32,783 bases of DNA from Flavobacteriales bacterium (GTDB lineage: Bacteria; Bacteroidota; Bacteroidia; Flavobacteriales_D; Crocinitomicaceae): NCBI GenBank assembly GCA_947460825.1, contig CANHHA010000032.1:1-32783 (forward strand). Direction: 5' to 3'. Position numbers and translations under genes: made by a program. A model generated the notes under the pieces. The model was not told the origin of the DNA, made no database searches, and was given only the letters and a program-made list of their open reading frames with translations. Below, one piece after another: positions 1 to 7,493 of this stretch; the first letter of the stretch is position 1; every line of letters starts with the position of its first letter.

Positions 1-209
1 AATGTCAAGGATTGCCTTCGGCACTTCCTGAAGAAATTAAAATTGACATCTCTCCAATGCGTATCGGACACTCTTTCCGTGTTTCAAACATTGAGATTCC
101 CGGCGTTAAAATATTAGACCCCGCGAATGCCGTGGTGGTATCTGTGAAAATGGCGAGAGGAGCTGTTAAAGGTTCTGATGTTGATCCTGAGGATGATGAA
201 GAAGCATAG
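1..209 (+). CDS. rplY: 50S ribosomal protein L25 / Ctc (C-terminal part)
   Basis: C-terminal fragment of a ribosomal L25/TL5/Ctc-family protein, which binds 5S rRNA in the large subunit. The reading frame is open from the window edge (first full codon at 3) to the TAG at 207-209, so the true start lies outside. The visible part has the beta-rich C-terminal-domain pattern of the longer L25 form: a Cys-Gln-Gly-Leu-Pro segment, then LPEEIKIDIS, the GHSFRVSNIEIPG stretch and a VVVSV strand. It ends in an acidic tail (DPEDDEEA), common in this family in Bacteroidota. An intrinsic terminator follows directly. In many relatives pth is next; here it is an aldehyde dehydrogenase with its own promoter. 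Assignment rests on motif recognition of about 68 residues. Confidence 0.85.
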   Translation, partial: CQGLPSALPEEIKIDISPMRIGHSFRVSNIEIPGVKILDPANAVVVSVKMARGAVKGSDVDPEDDEEA

Positions 210-218
210 TAACGTTTT

Positions 219-242
219 AAACCGCTTCGGCGGTTTTTTTTT
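219..242 (+). terminator. Intrinsic terminator after rplY
   Basis: Perfect 7-bp stem AAACCGC / GCGGTTT (219-225 and 230-236) closed by a stable TTCG tetraloop (226-229) and running into a T-tract to 242. It starts 9 bases after the L25 stop codon. Confidence 0.93.
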
Positions 243-257
243 GCTTTATAATTTAGG

Positions 258-291
258 TTGATTACTTATCTAAGCTACTCCACTATCTTTG
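258..291 (+). promoter_or_regulatory. Bacteroidota-type promoter for the ALDH gene
   Basis: A -7 box TATCTTTG (284-291) matches TAnnTTTG exactly. A TTG at 258-260 lies 23 bases upstream, at the long end of the spacing known for Flavobacterium promoters. The start codon at 308 is 16 bases after the box, so a short A/T-rich leader is expected. Confidence 0.65.
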
Positions 292-307
292 TAAAAAAAT
301 TATATTC

Positions 308-1843
308 ATGCAAATACACGAAATTTTAGCGCAGTTTAACATTAACGCGAAAAACCCAGGTGGGTATATTGGCTCAGAATCCTTGGGTTCTGATGCGAAC
401 ACCATTGTTTCTGTTTCTCCAGTAGATGGTGCAACGATAGCCTCAGTAACTCCCGTAACTCCGGCGGAATACGACCGCATTATTCGAAAATCGCAGGATG
501 CCTTTACGTCTTGGCGTTTGGTGCCCGCGCCGAAACGAGGAGAAATTGTACGTCAATTAGGAGATCAATTACGCGTTCACAAAGAGGCTTTAGGAATTCT
601 AGTTTCTTATGAAATGGGAAAGTCCTTACAAGAGGGACTTGGAGAAGTTCAAGAAATGATTGATATCTGTGATTTTGCGGTTGGCTTATCGCGGCAATTA
701 TATGGACTTACCATGCATTCGGAACGCCCCGGCCATCGGATGTATGAGCAATACCACCCCTTAGGAGCGGTAGGAATAATTTCCGCTTTTAATTTTCCAG
801 TAGCCGTTTGGTGTTGGAATTCCGCTTTAGCTTGGGTTTGTGGTGACGTTTGTGTGTGGAAACCGTCTGAAAAAACACCAATTACTGCTTTGGCTTGTCA
901 ATACATCGCCAACCAGGTTTTCACATTGAATAATGTTCCGGATGGAGTTTCTTGCTTAGTGATTGGTGGTCCGGAAATTGGAAAGCTTATGGCCGAAGAT
1001 GTACGCGTTCCTTTAGTTTCAGCTACAGGTTCTACACGTATGGGTAAATCCGTAGGCGCAGCCGTAGGTGCTAGGTTAGGACGTTCTTTATTGGAGTTAG
1101 GAGGAAACAATGCCATTATCATTACGCCAACAGCAGATTTGAAAATGGTGGTTCCTGGTGCAGTATTTGGCGCGGTAGGAACCGCAGGTCAGCGCTGTAC
1201 CTCAACGCGGAGGCTGATTGTTCATGAGTCGGTTTACGAAAAAGTAAAAGAAGCATTGAAAAACGCATACGGGCAATTAAAGATTGGCAATCCCTTGGAT
1301 CAAGCAAACCACGTTGGGCCCTTAATTGATACAGCAGCTGTTGCGGCATATGAAGCAGCCATTTCAAAGGCGATTCAAGAAGGGGGTAAGGTATTAGTTG
1401 AAGGAGGCGTGCTATCCGGGCCAGGCTATGAAACGGGATGTTATGTAAAACCGTGCATTATTGAAGCAGAAAATCATTTTGAGATTGTACAGCATGAGAC
1501 CTTTGCTCCGATCTTGTATGTAATGAAATACAGCGGCGATATACACCAAGCGATTGCCCTACAAAATGGGGTTCCTCAGGGCTTGTCTTCTGCGATTATG
1601 TCTAATGATTTGAAAGAAGCAGAAGCCTTTTTATCGCAAGCCGGTTCGGATTGTGGTATTGCTAACGTGAACATTGGAACTTCGGGTGCTGAAATCGGCG
1701 GTGCTTTTGGGGGAGAAAAAGAAACGGGTGGAGGAAGAGAGTCGGGTTCTGATTCATGGAAAATATATATGCGAAGACAAACTAACACCATTAATTATTC
1801 GGATAGTTTGCCCCTAGCACAAGGGATTAAATTTGATTTATAA
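308..1843 (+). CDS. ALDH7-family aldehyde dehydrogenase (alpha-aminoadipate-semialdehyde type)
   Basis: Cytoplasmic NAD(P)+-dependent aldehyde dehydrogenase of 511 aa, full length for the superfamily. Visible active-site elements: FNFP with Asn162, KPSEKT with Lys185 (cofactor), the GSTRMGK turn at 241-247, ELGGNN with general-base Glu263, and GQRCT with nucleophile Cys297. The combinations ELGGNNAII and GTAGQRCTSTRR are typical of ALDH7 (antiquitin/AmaB), which oxidises alpha-aminoadipate semialdehyde (piperideine-6-carboxylate) in lysine/pipecolate catabolism. No other lysine-degradation gene is adjacent, so the substrate is inferred from family only; a general aldehyde-detoxifying role is possible. 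ATG start follows a clear promoter. It appears monocistronic, since the next gene has its own -7 box, although no strong terminator separates them. Confidence 0.9.
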   Translation: MQIHEILAQFNINAKNPGGYIGSESLGSDANTIVSVSPVDGATIASVTPVTPAEYDRIIRKSQDAFTSWRLVPAPKRGEIVRQLGDQLRVHKEALGILVSYEMGKSLQEGLGEVQEMIDICDFAVGLSRQLYGLTMHSERPGHRMYEQYHPLGAVGIISAFNFPVAVWCWNSALAWVCGDVCVWKPSEKTPITALACQYIANQVFTLNNVPDGVSCLVIGGPEIGKLMAEDVRVPLVSATGSTRMGKSVGAAVGARLGRSLLELGGNNAIIITPTADLKMVVPGAVFGAVGTAGQRCTSTRRLIVHESVYEKVKEALKNAYGQLKIGNPLDQANHVGPLIDTAAVAAYEAAISKAIQEGGKVLVEGGVLSGPGYETGCYVKPCIIEAENHFEIVQHETFAPILYVMKYSGDIHQAIALQNGVPQGLSSAIMSNDLKEAEAFLSQAGSDCGIANVNIGTSGAEIGGAFGGEKETGGGRESGSDSWKIYMRRQTNTINYSDSLPLAQGIKFDL

Positions 1844-1881
1844 TTTAAGACTTTCCTATTCCCATTCCCACTTTGCTTTCC

Positions 1882-1889
1882 TATCTTTG
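1882..1889 (+). promoter_or_regulatory. -7 promoter element for the PfkB-kinase operon
   Basis: Exact TATCTTTG at 1882-1889, followed by the same A-rich stretch (GTAAAAA) seen before the ALDH gene, 14 bases before the ATG at 1904. No convincing TTG -33 element is visible; the region 1850-1875 is T/C-rich. Probably the promoter of the 1904-7493 operon. Confidence 0.5.
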
Positions 1890-1903
1890 TAAAAAGATTA
1901 GCA

Positions 1904-2821
1904 ATGCAATTATTAACAGTGGGAAGTGTGGCCTTTGACGCCATTGAAACTCCGTTCGGAAAATCGGATAAAATTGTAGGAGGTGCAGGGACATATATAT
2001 CCCTTGCCGCTTCGTTTTTTAATAGAAATCAAGCCTTAGTTTCTGTGGTTGGTGAAGACTTCCCTTCGGATGTTCTTGACGCTATGGTCAACAGGGGAAT
2101 TGATATTCGTGGCATTCAAATACCTGAGGGTGGAAAAACATTTTTCTGGGCAGGCAAATATCACAACGACATGAATAGTCGTGACACCTTGGTGACAGAA
2201 CTAAATGTGCTCGGAACCTTTGACCCCGTTGTTCCCATGGAGTACAGAAATGCACCCTTTTTAATGTTGGGAAATTTGAGTCCGGATGTACAACGAAAGG
2301 TGGTTGAACAAATGGAGGTTCGGCCTAAATTAATTGCGATGGATACCATGAATTTTTGGATGGATATCGCATTAGACGAACTTCATAAAACCCTTAAATT
2401 AGTGGATCTATTGATAGTGAACGATGAAGAAGCACGTCAATTAACAGGGGAATACGCACTGAAAACAGCGGCCAAACGCATTATGGACCTAGGTCCTCGT
2501 TTGGTAATCATAAAAAAGGGAGAACACGGTGCCTTGTTATTTAGTGCGGATGAAGTGTTTTTCGCGCCGGCATTGCCTCTTGAGGAAGTATTTGACCCAA
2601 CTGGAGCAGGGGATACCTTTGCCGGAGGCTTGATGGGATATCTTTCTACACAAGAGGAGCTTAGCTTTGAATCCATAAAAAAAGCGGTGATCATCGGCTC
2701 GGCCCTGGCTTCTTTTTGTGTTGAGAAGTTTGGTACACAACGCTTGGAAGAATTAACGAAGAATGAACTTGATGATCGCATTAAAGCATTCTATTCCCTT
2801 TCCCAATTTGAATTAGTGTGA
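1904..2821 (+). CDS. PfkB/ribokinase-family sugar kinase
   Basis: 305-aa cytoplasmic kinase of the PfkB family, which phosphorylates sugars, nucleosides or related small molecules with ATP. The C-terminal family signature is intact: DPTGAGDTFAGG at 231-242, with catalytic base Asp237 after the GAG anion hole. The N-terminal GGAGTYISLAAS segment (26-37) matches the substrate-side glycine motif. NDEEARQLTG (173-182) is also typical. Substrate cannot be read from sequence. It is the first gene of an overlapping operon: its TGA overlaps the GTG of the DUF349 gene by 4 bases, suggesting translational coupling. Confidence 0.88.
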   Translation: MQLLTVGSVAFDAIETPFGKSDKIVGGAGTYISLAASFFNRNQALVSVVGEDFPSDVLDAMVNRGIDIRGIQIPEGGKTFFWAGKYHNDMNSRDTLVTELNVLGTFDPVVPMEYRNAPFLMLGNLSPDVQRKVVEQMEVRPKLIAMDTMNFWMDIALDELHKTLKLVDLLIVNDEEARQLTGEYALKTAAKRIMDLGPRLVIIKKGEHGALLFSADEVFFAPALPLEEVFDPTGAGDTFAGGLMGYLSTQEELSFESIKKAVIIGSALASFCVEKFGTQRLEELTKNELDDRIKAFYSLSQFELV

Positions 2822-4530
2822 GTATGGAACAACTACGCCTTTTACTAGAACAACTTAATGCCTTTGAATCTCAAGACGATTTAATCGCCATTGGTAGAGA
2901 AATTAACGAAGTAAAGATTAATTTCGAGGATCATTTAATGGAAGCAGAGCGCGTGCAACAAATTGCTGCGCTTGATGCTGCAGAGAAAGGTGAACCGATA
3001 GAATCAATTGACTTCACCGATATTAAAAACGAGTTCATCACTCGTTACAAAACCATCCAAGAGCAGCGTAAACAGCAAATATCTTTGAAAGACACCTTAG
3101 AACGTGAAAATCTTAAATTAAAAAAGGGGTTACTTGAAGAGTTGAAGCGCATCATTGAGTCGGAAGAGCACATTGCTTCGGCATTTCAATCGTATAAGAA
3201 CATTCATGAAACGTGGAAGAAAATCGGAGATATTCCGAGAGACCAGCGGGATGGAATTCAAAAAGAATATGCGCGATTACTAGAAATCTTTTTTTATACC
3301 ATGCGCATTTATCGCGAGATAAAAGATCATGATTATAAGCGGAATTTACAATTAAAACAAAAGGTCCTTCACAAGCTGCAGCAACTTCGAAACGAGGAAG
3401 AAGACCTTAAGTCCGTGGAACAACAGTTACGCGTATTGCAGGATGAATGGGAAGAAATCGGCCCGGTTCAAAACGAAGAATGGGAACTAATTAAACCTAA
3501 ATATTGGGAAACCGTTCGTCAAATTTACGATAAGATCAATGTGCATTATGAGGCGCAACTCCAGGTGTATGTGCAGAATATCGCTGCAAAACGCACCTTG
3601 GTGGATGAAATCCTTGGTTTACACACTTCAGCCGGCGAAGCGAAGACCAACAAGGACTGGGATAAGCTGGTGGAACAACTCAAAGCGGTCCAGGAATCGT
3701 ACAAAAAAATTGGTCCAGGATCAAGAAAGGATAACGAGGTGGTTTGGAAAGCATTTCGAGCGGCCTGTGACGGTTTCTTCGACCTGAAGAAATCATACAG
3801 TAAGGCACAGCACGAGGCCTATTCTGGGCTCATTGAAAAGAAAAAAGCATTAATAGATGCGGTGAATGCACTTAAAGATTCTACCGAATGGAAGACTTCT
3901 TCTCAGAAGATTATTGGATATCAAAAAGAATGGAAAACCATTGGGAATACAGGTAAAGTGGAGAATAAATTGTGGGCCGAATTTAGAGGTGCCTGTGACG
4001 CCTTCTTTAATGCGCGCGATGAAGCAAACCAGTCTGCCGAGAAAGACCGAGAGCATAACCTTACCTTGAAATTAGCGCTCGTGCAAAGAATTAATGAGTT
4101 GGAGATTTCCGACCGTTCTGAGGCGTTAAAAATGTTGCGAAGTTTGGCGGCTGAATTTTCAGAATTAGGTCAAGTGCCACTTGCAAAAAAAGATGAAATT
4201 TATACGGCATATAAAGGCGCATTAGACGCTAAATATGGCTCCTTAGCACTAAGCGCTAAAGAGAAAGAAGACATGGCTTTTAATGCTAAAATAGATAGTA
4301 TTCAAGCATCGCCTGAACGTAATAAGTTACTTCAAAAGGAACGCTTTGATATTCGAAAACAGATTGAGCGTATAGAGCAAGAAGCAAACCGAATGGAAAC
4401 AAACCTGTCTTTTTTCGCGCGTTCAAAAGGCGCAGATTCCTTACGGAATGAGGTAGAGAATAAAATAAAGGACATGCAGCAACAGGTTTCGAAGTTGAAG
4501 ACCAAGTTGAAACAACTCCCCAATGAATAG
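2818..4530 (+). CDS. DUF349 repeat protein (five repeats)
   Basis: 570-aa, highly charged, all-helical cytoplasmic protein. I see five DUF349-type repeats near residues 120-160, 198-240, 285-326, 357-398 and 434-475, each with a core like WKKIG, WEEIG, YKKIG, WKTIG or SELGQ followed by a helix with aromatic residues. The C-terminal 70 residues (about 500-568) look like a coiled coil. DUF349 proteins are widespread in Bacteroidota and Actinobacteria; their biochemical role is not established to my knowledge. The start is GTG at 2818 (4-base overlap with the kinase gene) or ATG at 2824; both are plausible. The 3' end overlaps the next gene by 8 bases. Confidence 0.85.
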   Translation: MSMEQLRLLLEQLNAFESQDDLIAIGREINEVKINFEDHLMEAERVQQIAALDAAEKGEPIESIDFTDIKNEFITRYKTIQEQRKQQISLKDTLERENLKLKKGLLEELKRIIESEEHIASAFQSYKNIHETWKKIGDIPRDQRDGIQKEYARLLEIFFYTMRIYREIKDHDYKRNLQLKQKVLHKLQQLRNEEEDLKSVEQQLRVLQDEWEEIGPVQNEEWELIKPKYWETVRQIYDKINVHYEAQLQVYVQNIAAKRTLVDEILGLHTSAGEAKTNKDWDKLVEQLKAVQESYKKIGPGSRKDNEVVWKAFRAACDGFFDLKKSYSKAQHEAYSGLIEKKKALIDAVNALKDSTEWKTSSQKIIGYQKEWKTIGNTGKVENKLWAEFRGACDAFFNARDEANQSAEKDREHNLTLKLALVQRINELEISDRSEALKMLRSLAAEFSELGQVPLAKKDEIYTAYKGALDAKYGSLALSAKEKEDMAFNAKIDSIQASPERNKLLQKERFDIRKQIERIEQEANRMETNLSFFARSKGADSLRNEVENKIKDMQQQVSKLKTKLKQLPNE

Positions 4531-5194
4531 ACTTACCAATTCTTTTTTATTAGTCATATTTTTCCCTACCCTAGCGCTATCTATTTTTGTTGGTTTTGAT
4601 TTTCCACTGGAGTTTCTAAGAACAACGGGTGAAAATATCCCATTTAAAGATTACGCGTTTGGTCTTTTTGCTATTCTAATGGCAGTATTGACCGTGAATC
4701 GAAGCATTCGCCGCTGGGTTGCTTTGTTTACCGTGAGTCAAACTGACCGCTTTGTATTTCATACTAAAGTGAGTGGAGAACGTAAATTACGCATTACGGT
4801 TTATACCGTGTTGGAAGCTGGTATATTAGCCGCTGTAGGCACTGCCCTCTATGTGCTTTCCTCAGATTCAGTGCTCTGTGCATCTGTGCTGTTGTGCTCT
4901 GCCCTAGACAATCTATTGTTTTTATGGATCGGATTGCCTCGATTTGGAGTAGGATTGAGTAAAAAAGCAATTATTGTAGCCGACCGAGAAGTTGTTGTAC
5001 TTTATTTTTCAGGATTGCGTAAGATTAGTCTGTCTCAACAAACGCTGTTTTTTGATTACATGCAATCCCTCCAGCTTACCTTCCCGGTAGACTGTATTCC
5101 TGAGAATGACCGAAATGATTTTCTTCATAACTTAGAAGCAGTTACGGATAAAGATCGTGTCTTTATTCAGAATTTAGGGGAATGGAAAATGTAA
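4523..5194 (+). CDS. Hypothetical four-helix membrane protein with soluble C-terminal domain
   Basis: 223-aa protein I do not recognise. Four probable membrane helices lie near residues 8-25, 43-58, 92-112 and 116-137, with a basic loop (NRSIRRW, 59-65) after helix 2. The last 80 residues are soluble, with beta-strand-like stretches (AIIVADREVVVLYF) then a helix; this resembles the layout of small membrane proteins with a PH-like tail, but similarity is only topological. It overlaps the DUF349 gene by 8 bases and the histidine kinase gene by 13 bases, so it is almost certainly co-translated with both. A role as a membrane partner or sensor for the soluble kinase downstream is an inference from this coupling. 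Confidence 0.75.
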   Translation: MNRLTNSFLLVIFFPTLALSIFVGFDFPLEFLRTTGENIPFKDYAFGLFAILMAVLTVNRSIRRWVALFTVSQTDRFVFHTKVSGERKLRITVYTVLEAGILAAVGTALYVLSSDSVLCASVLLCSALDNLLFLWIGLPRFGVGLSKKAIIVADREVVVLYFSGLRKISLSQQTLFFDYMQSLQLTFPVDCIPENDRNDFLHNLEAVTDKDRVFIQNLGEWKM

Positions 5195-6543
5195 ACATAC
5201 TCATCGTAGAAGATGACTTGTCTTTTGCAAGCCTGCTTCAAGAGCGTTTAGTTCTTTTGGGTTATAGTTCATATGACATCGTGTCTATTGATGCCATAGC
5301 CGATGCCTTAGAGGTCAAAGAAGAGTTTACCCCGGACGTTATTCTCTTGGATTTGAACATACGTGATTCCTCAGGCATTGCCACCTATGAACGAATTCAG
5401 GCAATTTTTGATGGGGCAACGATTATCGTGCTTTCAGGAATGGATAACCGTGCACTTTCACTTGAAATTGTTGCAAAAGGGGCTCAAGATTATTTGCTTA
5501 AAAATGAAATTAATGCGGGGGTTCTAGATAAAACTATTAAATACGGAATGCTCCGCCGAACCTTTCAAGTTCAGCTCACAGAATCAGAAAAAAAATATAA
5601 AGACCTCTTTTATAACTCGCCCCTTCCGATGTTGAAATTGTCGGTGAGCACGTATGAAATATTATTTTGTAATCAAGCCGCACTCACCTTGTTTGATGCG
5701 GAAAACGCCCATGAAATCGTAGGTAAATCCTTGAATGAGTTTATTATTTCTGAGGAGAATTTAACTACAGATGAACCTACTCCACGTTGGATTGGGTCGT
5801 ACAAACAACGCACACTGCATCAGCAGGAATTATCTACACAAATCATCTTAAATCAGTTAACAGAGGATAAAGAAGCATATATCGCGTTGGTGGTGGACAA
5901 GACAGATGAACTACTTTTTGAGCAAGGTAAATATGAGATTATTGCTCAAGCGGAAGAAGGGGAAAAAAAGAAAATTGCACGGGAGCTACACGATGGGATC
6001 GGACAACAATTGGTGCTATTGAACTTGTTACTGCAGAATTTAACGCCGCTTGCTTCTGAGGAAGGGGCATTAGAACAAATTAAGCAGTTACTTCAGGGGT
6101 CGATTCAGGAATTGCGTGAAATGGCATATAATTTATTACCTCCAGCGCTTGATAAAGGATTTTTAAATGCCTTAGAACGCTTCGCTCACCGTATAAACGC
6201 CACCGGTAAAATGACCCTTACATTAAGTATTGATGGTCAAATTAATGAAGAGAGCTTTGTAAATGTAGATCGATTTAATTTGTATCGGATCGTTCAGGAG
6301 GTTTTGAATAACGCCTTGAAACACTCAAAAGCTTCGGAGATTTCCATAGCCATTCAGCCAGTTAAAGGATCAAAAATTAGCCTGGTAGTCATAGATAATG
6401 GGGTGGGATTTGATGGTGAAGGATTAAACGAAGGCTTGGGAATGCAGAACATGAAACACCGCATGGATATGGCAGGGATTAAGGGGAGTATATCCAGTGA
6501 AAAAGGGCGTGGAGTGATTGTTGAATTGACGTTTAAAGGGTGA
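5182..6543 (+). CDS. Soluble REC-PAS-HisKA_3 hybrid histidine kinase
   Basis: 453-aa signalling protein without signal peptide or membrane helices. Order: receiver domain at 1-125 (acidic pair Asp11/Asp12, phospho-acceptor Asp57 in LLDLN, conserved Lys107); PAS-like domain about 134-245; HisKA_3 dimerisation domain with phospho-acceptor His270 in ARELHDGIGQQ; HATPase_c with N-box Asn376/Asn377 and DNGVGF at 405-410, ending in a GLGMQNM G2-type box (419-425). HisKA_3 kinases (NarX/DesK type) normally phosphorylate LuxR/NarL-type regulators, but none is encoded nearby. The N-terminal receiver suggests the kinase is itself controlled by phosphotransfer from another kinase. It overlaps the membrane-protein gene by 13 bases and the glycosyltransferase gene by 4. 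Confidence 0.9.
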   Translation: MENVNILIVEDDLSFASLLQERLVLLGYSSYDIVSIDAIADALEVKEEFTPDVILLDLNIRDSSGIATYERIQAIFDGATIIVLSGMDNRALSLEIVAKGAQDYLLKNEINAGVLDKTIKYGMLRRTFQVQLTESEKKYKDLFYNSPLPMLKLSVSTYEILFCNQAALTLFDAENAHEIVGKSLNEFIISEENLTTDEPTPRWIGSYKQRTLHQQELSTQIILNQLTEDKEAYIALVVDKTDELLFEQGKYEIIAQAEEGEKKKIARELHDGIGQQLVLLNLLLQNLTPLASEEGALEQIKQLLQGSIQELREMAYNLLPPALDKGFLNALERFAHRINATGKMTLTLSIDGQINEESFVNVDRFNLYRIVQEVLNNALKHSKASEISIAIQPVKGSKISLVVIDNGVGFDGEGLNEGLGMQNMKHRMDMAGIKGSISSEKGRGVIVELTFKG

Positions 6544-7493
6544 AAATATTAGTTATAAGGTTTAGCGCCATTGGAGACATTTTACTCACTTTTCCTGTAG
6601 TAGAGGGCCTGCAGCATAAATATCCAGCGGCCGAAATACATTTCTTGACCAAACCCAGTAATAAGCCCGTATTGGATTTATTATCCAGCAAGGTACAGCC
6701 GCGCTTTTTGCAAGAATCACTCGTGCAAACAGCGAAGCAATTAAGAGGGGAACGCTATGACCTAGTCATTGATTTACACAATAATTTACGAACCTTTTTA
6801 CTCCAAGTACTTCTGATGAAAGGGTCTTGGAATCGGTTTCGAAAATTGAATTTTCAAAAGTGGTTATTTACTGCCTTTAAATGGAATACCTTGCCCGAGG
6901 TTCATGTAGTGGATCGGTATGCGCAAGCAGCCTCAGTCAACCCCGCTTCTGTTAACCTAGCTGTCAGTAACACAAATGTGGTAGAATCCTTACCCTCAAC
7001 TTACGTTGCATGGGTACTGGGTGCTACCTTCTCAACCAAACAATTTCCGTTAAGTAAACTAATCGAAACCATCGAATGCCTTGATATGCCGATTGTACTG
7101 TTGGGCGGTGAAAAGGAAAACCCATTGGCCAGTTCATTGCAAGCGCACTTCCCATCCCTCATTTCATATGTGGGAAAAACAAGTCTTTCAGAGGCGGCAT
7201 TCGTCTTGTCTAAGGCGAAGGTGGTTGTAACCAACGACACGGGCCTAATGCATTTGGCGGCTTTCTATGCTAAACCCATGGTGTGTCTTTGGGGCAATAC
7301 GGTTCCCGCATTTGGCATGTATCCATACCAATCACTACCAGTTTTTCATGCGCAAGTGAGTGATTTATCTTGTCGGCCGTGCTCTAAGATTGGATATAAC
7401 ACCTGTCCTAAAGGTCATTTTGATTGTATGCTCAAACAACAGTCAGTGGAGATTTCCGAACAAATTACTGCGTTATTCTATCAAGAAAATTAA
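6540..7493 (+). CDS. Glycosyltransferase family 9 (heptosyltransferase-like)
   Basis: 317-aa cytoplasmic GT-B enzyme of family 9, the group of ADP-heptose:LPS heptosyltransferases (WaaC/WaaF). Visible: N-terminal RFSAIGDILLT (7-17) with the conserved Asp13, the DLVIDLHNNLRT strand (74-85), and the donor-site motif TNDTGLMHLA (231-240) followed by PMVCLWGNT. A C-terminal cysteine cluster (Cys278, 281, 289, 296) resembles that of many GT9 proteins. It probably adds a sugar to the lipopolysaccharide core; heptose as donor is inferred only. The GTG start at 6540 overlaps the kinase stop by 4 bases. It ends the operon and overlaps the convergent hydrolase gene by 29 bases. Confidence 0.87.
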   Translation: MKILVIRFSAIGDILLTFPVVEGLQHKYPAAEIHFLTKPSNKPVLDLLSSKVQPRFLQESLVQTAKQLRGERYDLVIDLHNNLRTFLLQVLLMKGSWNRFRKLNFQKWLFTAFKWNTLPEVHVVDRYAQAASVNPASVNLAVSNTNVVESLPSTYVAWVLGATFSTKQFPLSKLIETIECLDMPIVLLGGEKENPLASSLQAHFPSLISYVGKTSLSEAAFVLSKAKVVVTNDTGLMHLAAFYAKPMVCLWGNTVPAFGMYPYQSLPVFHAQVSDLSCRPCSKIGYNTCPKGHFDCMLKQQSVEISEQITALFYQEN

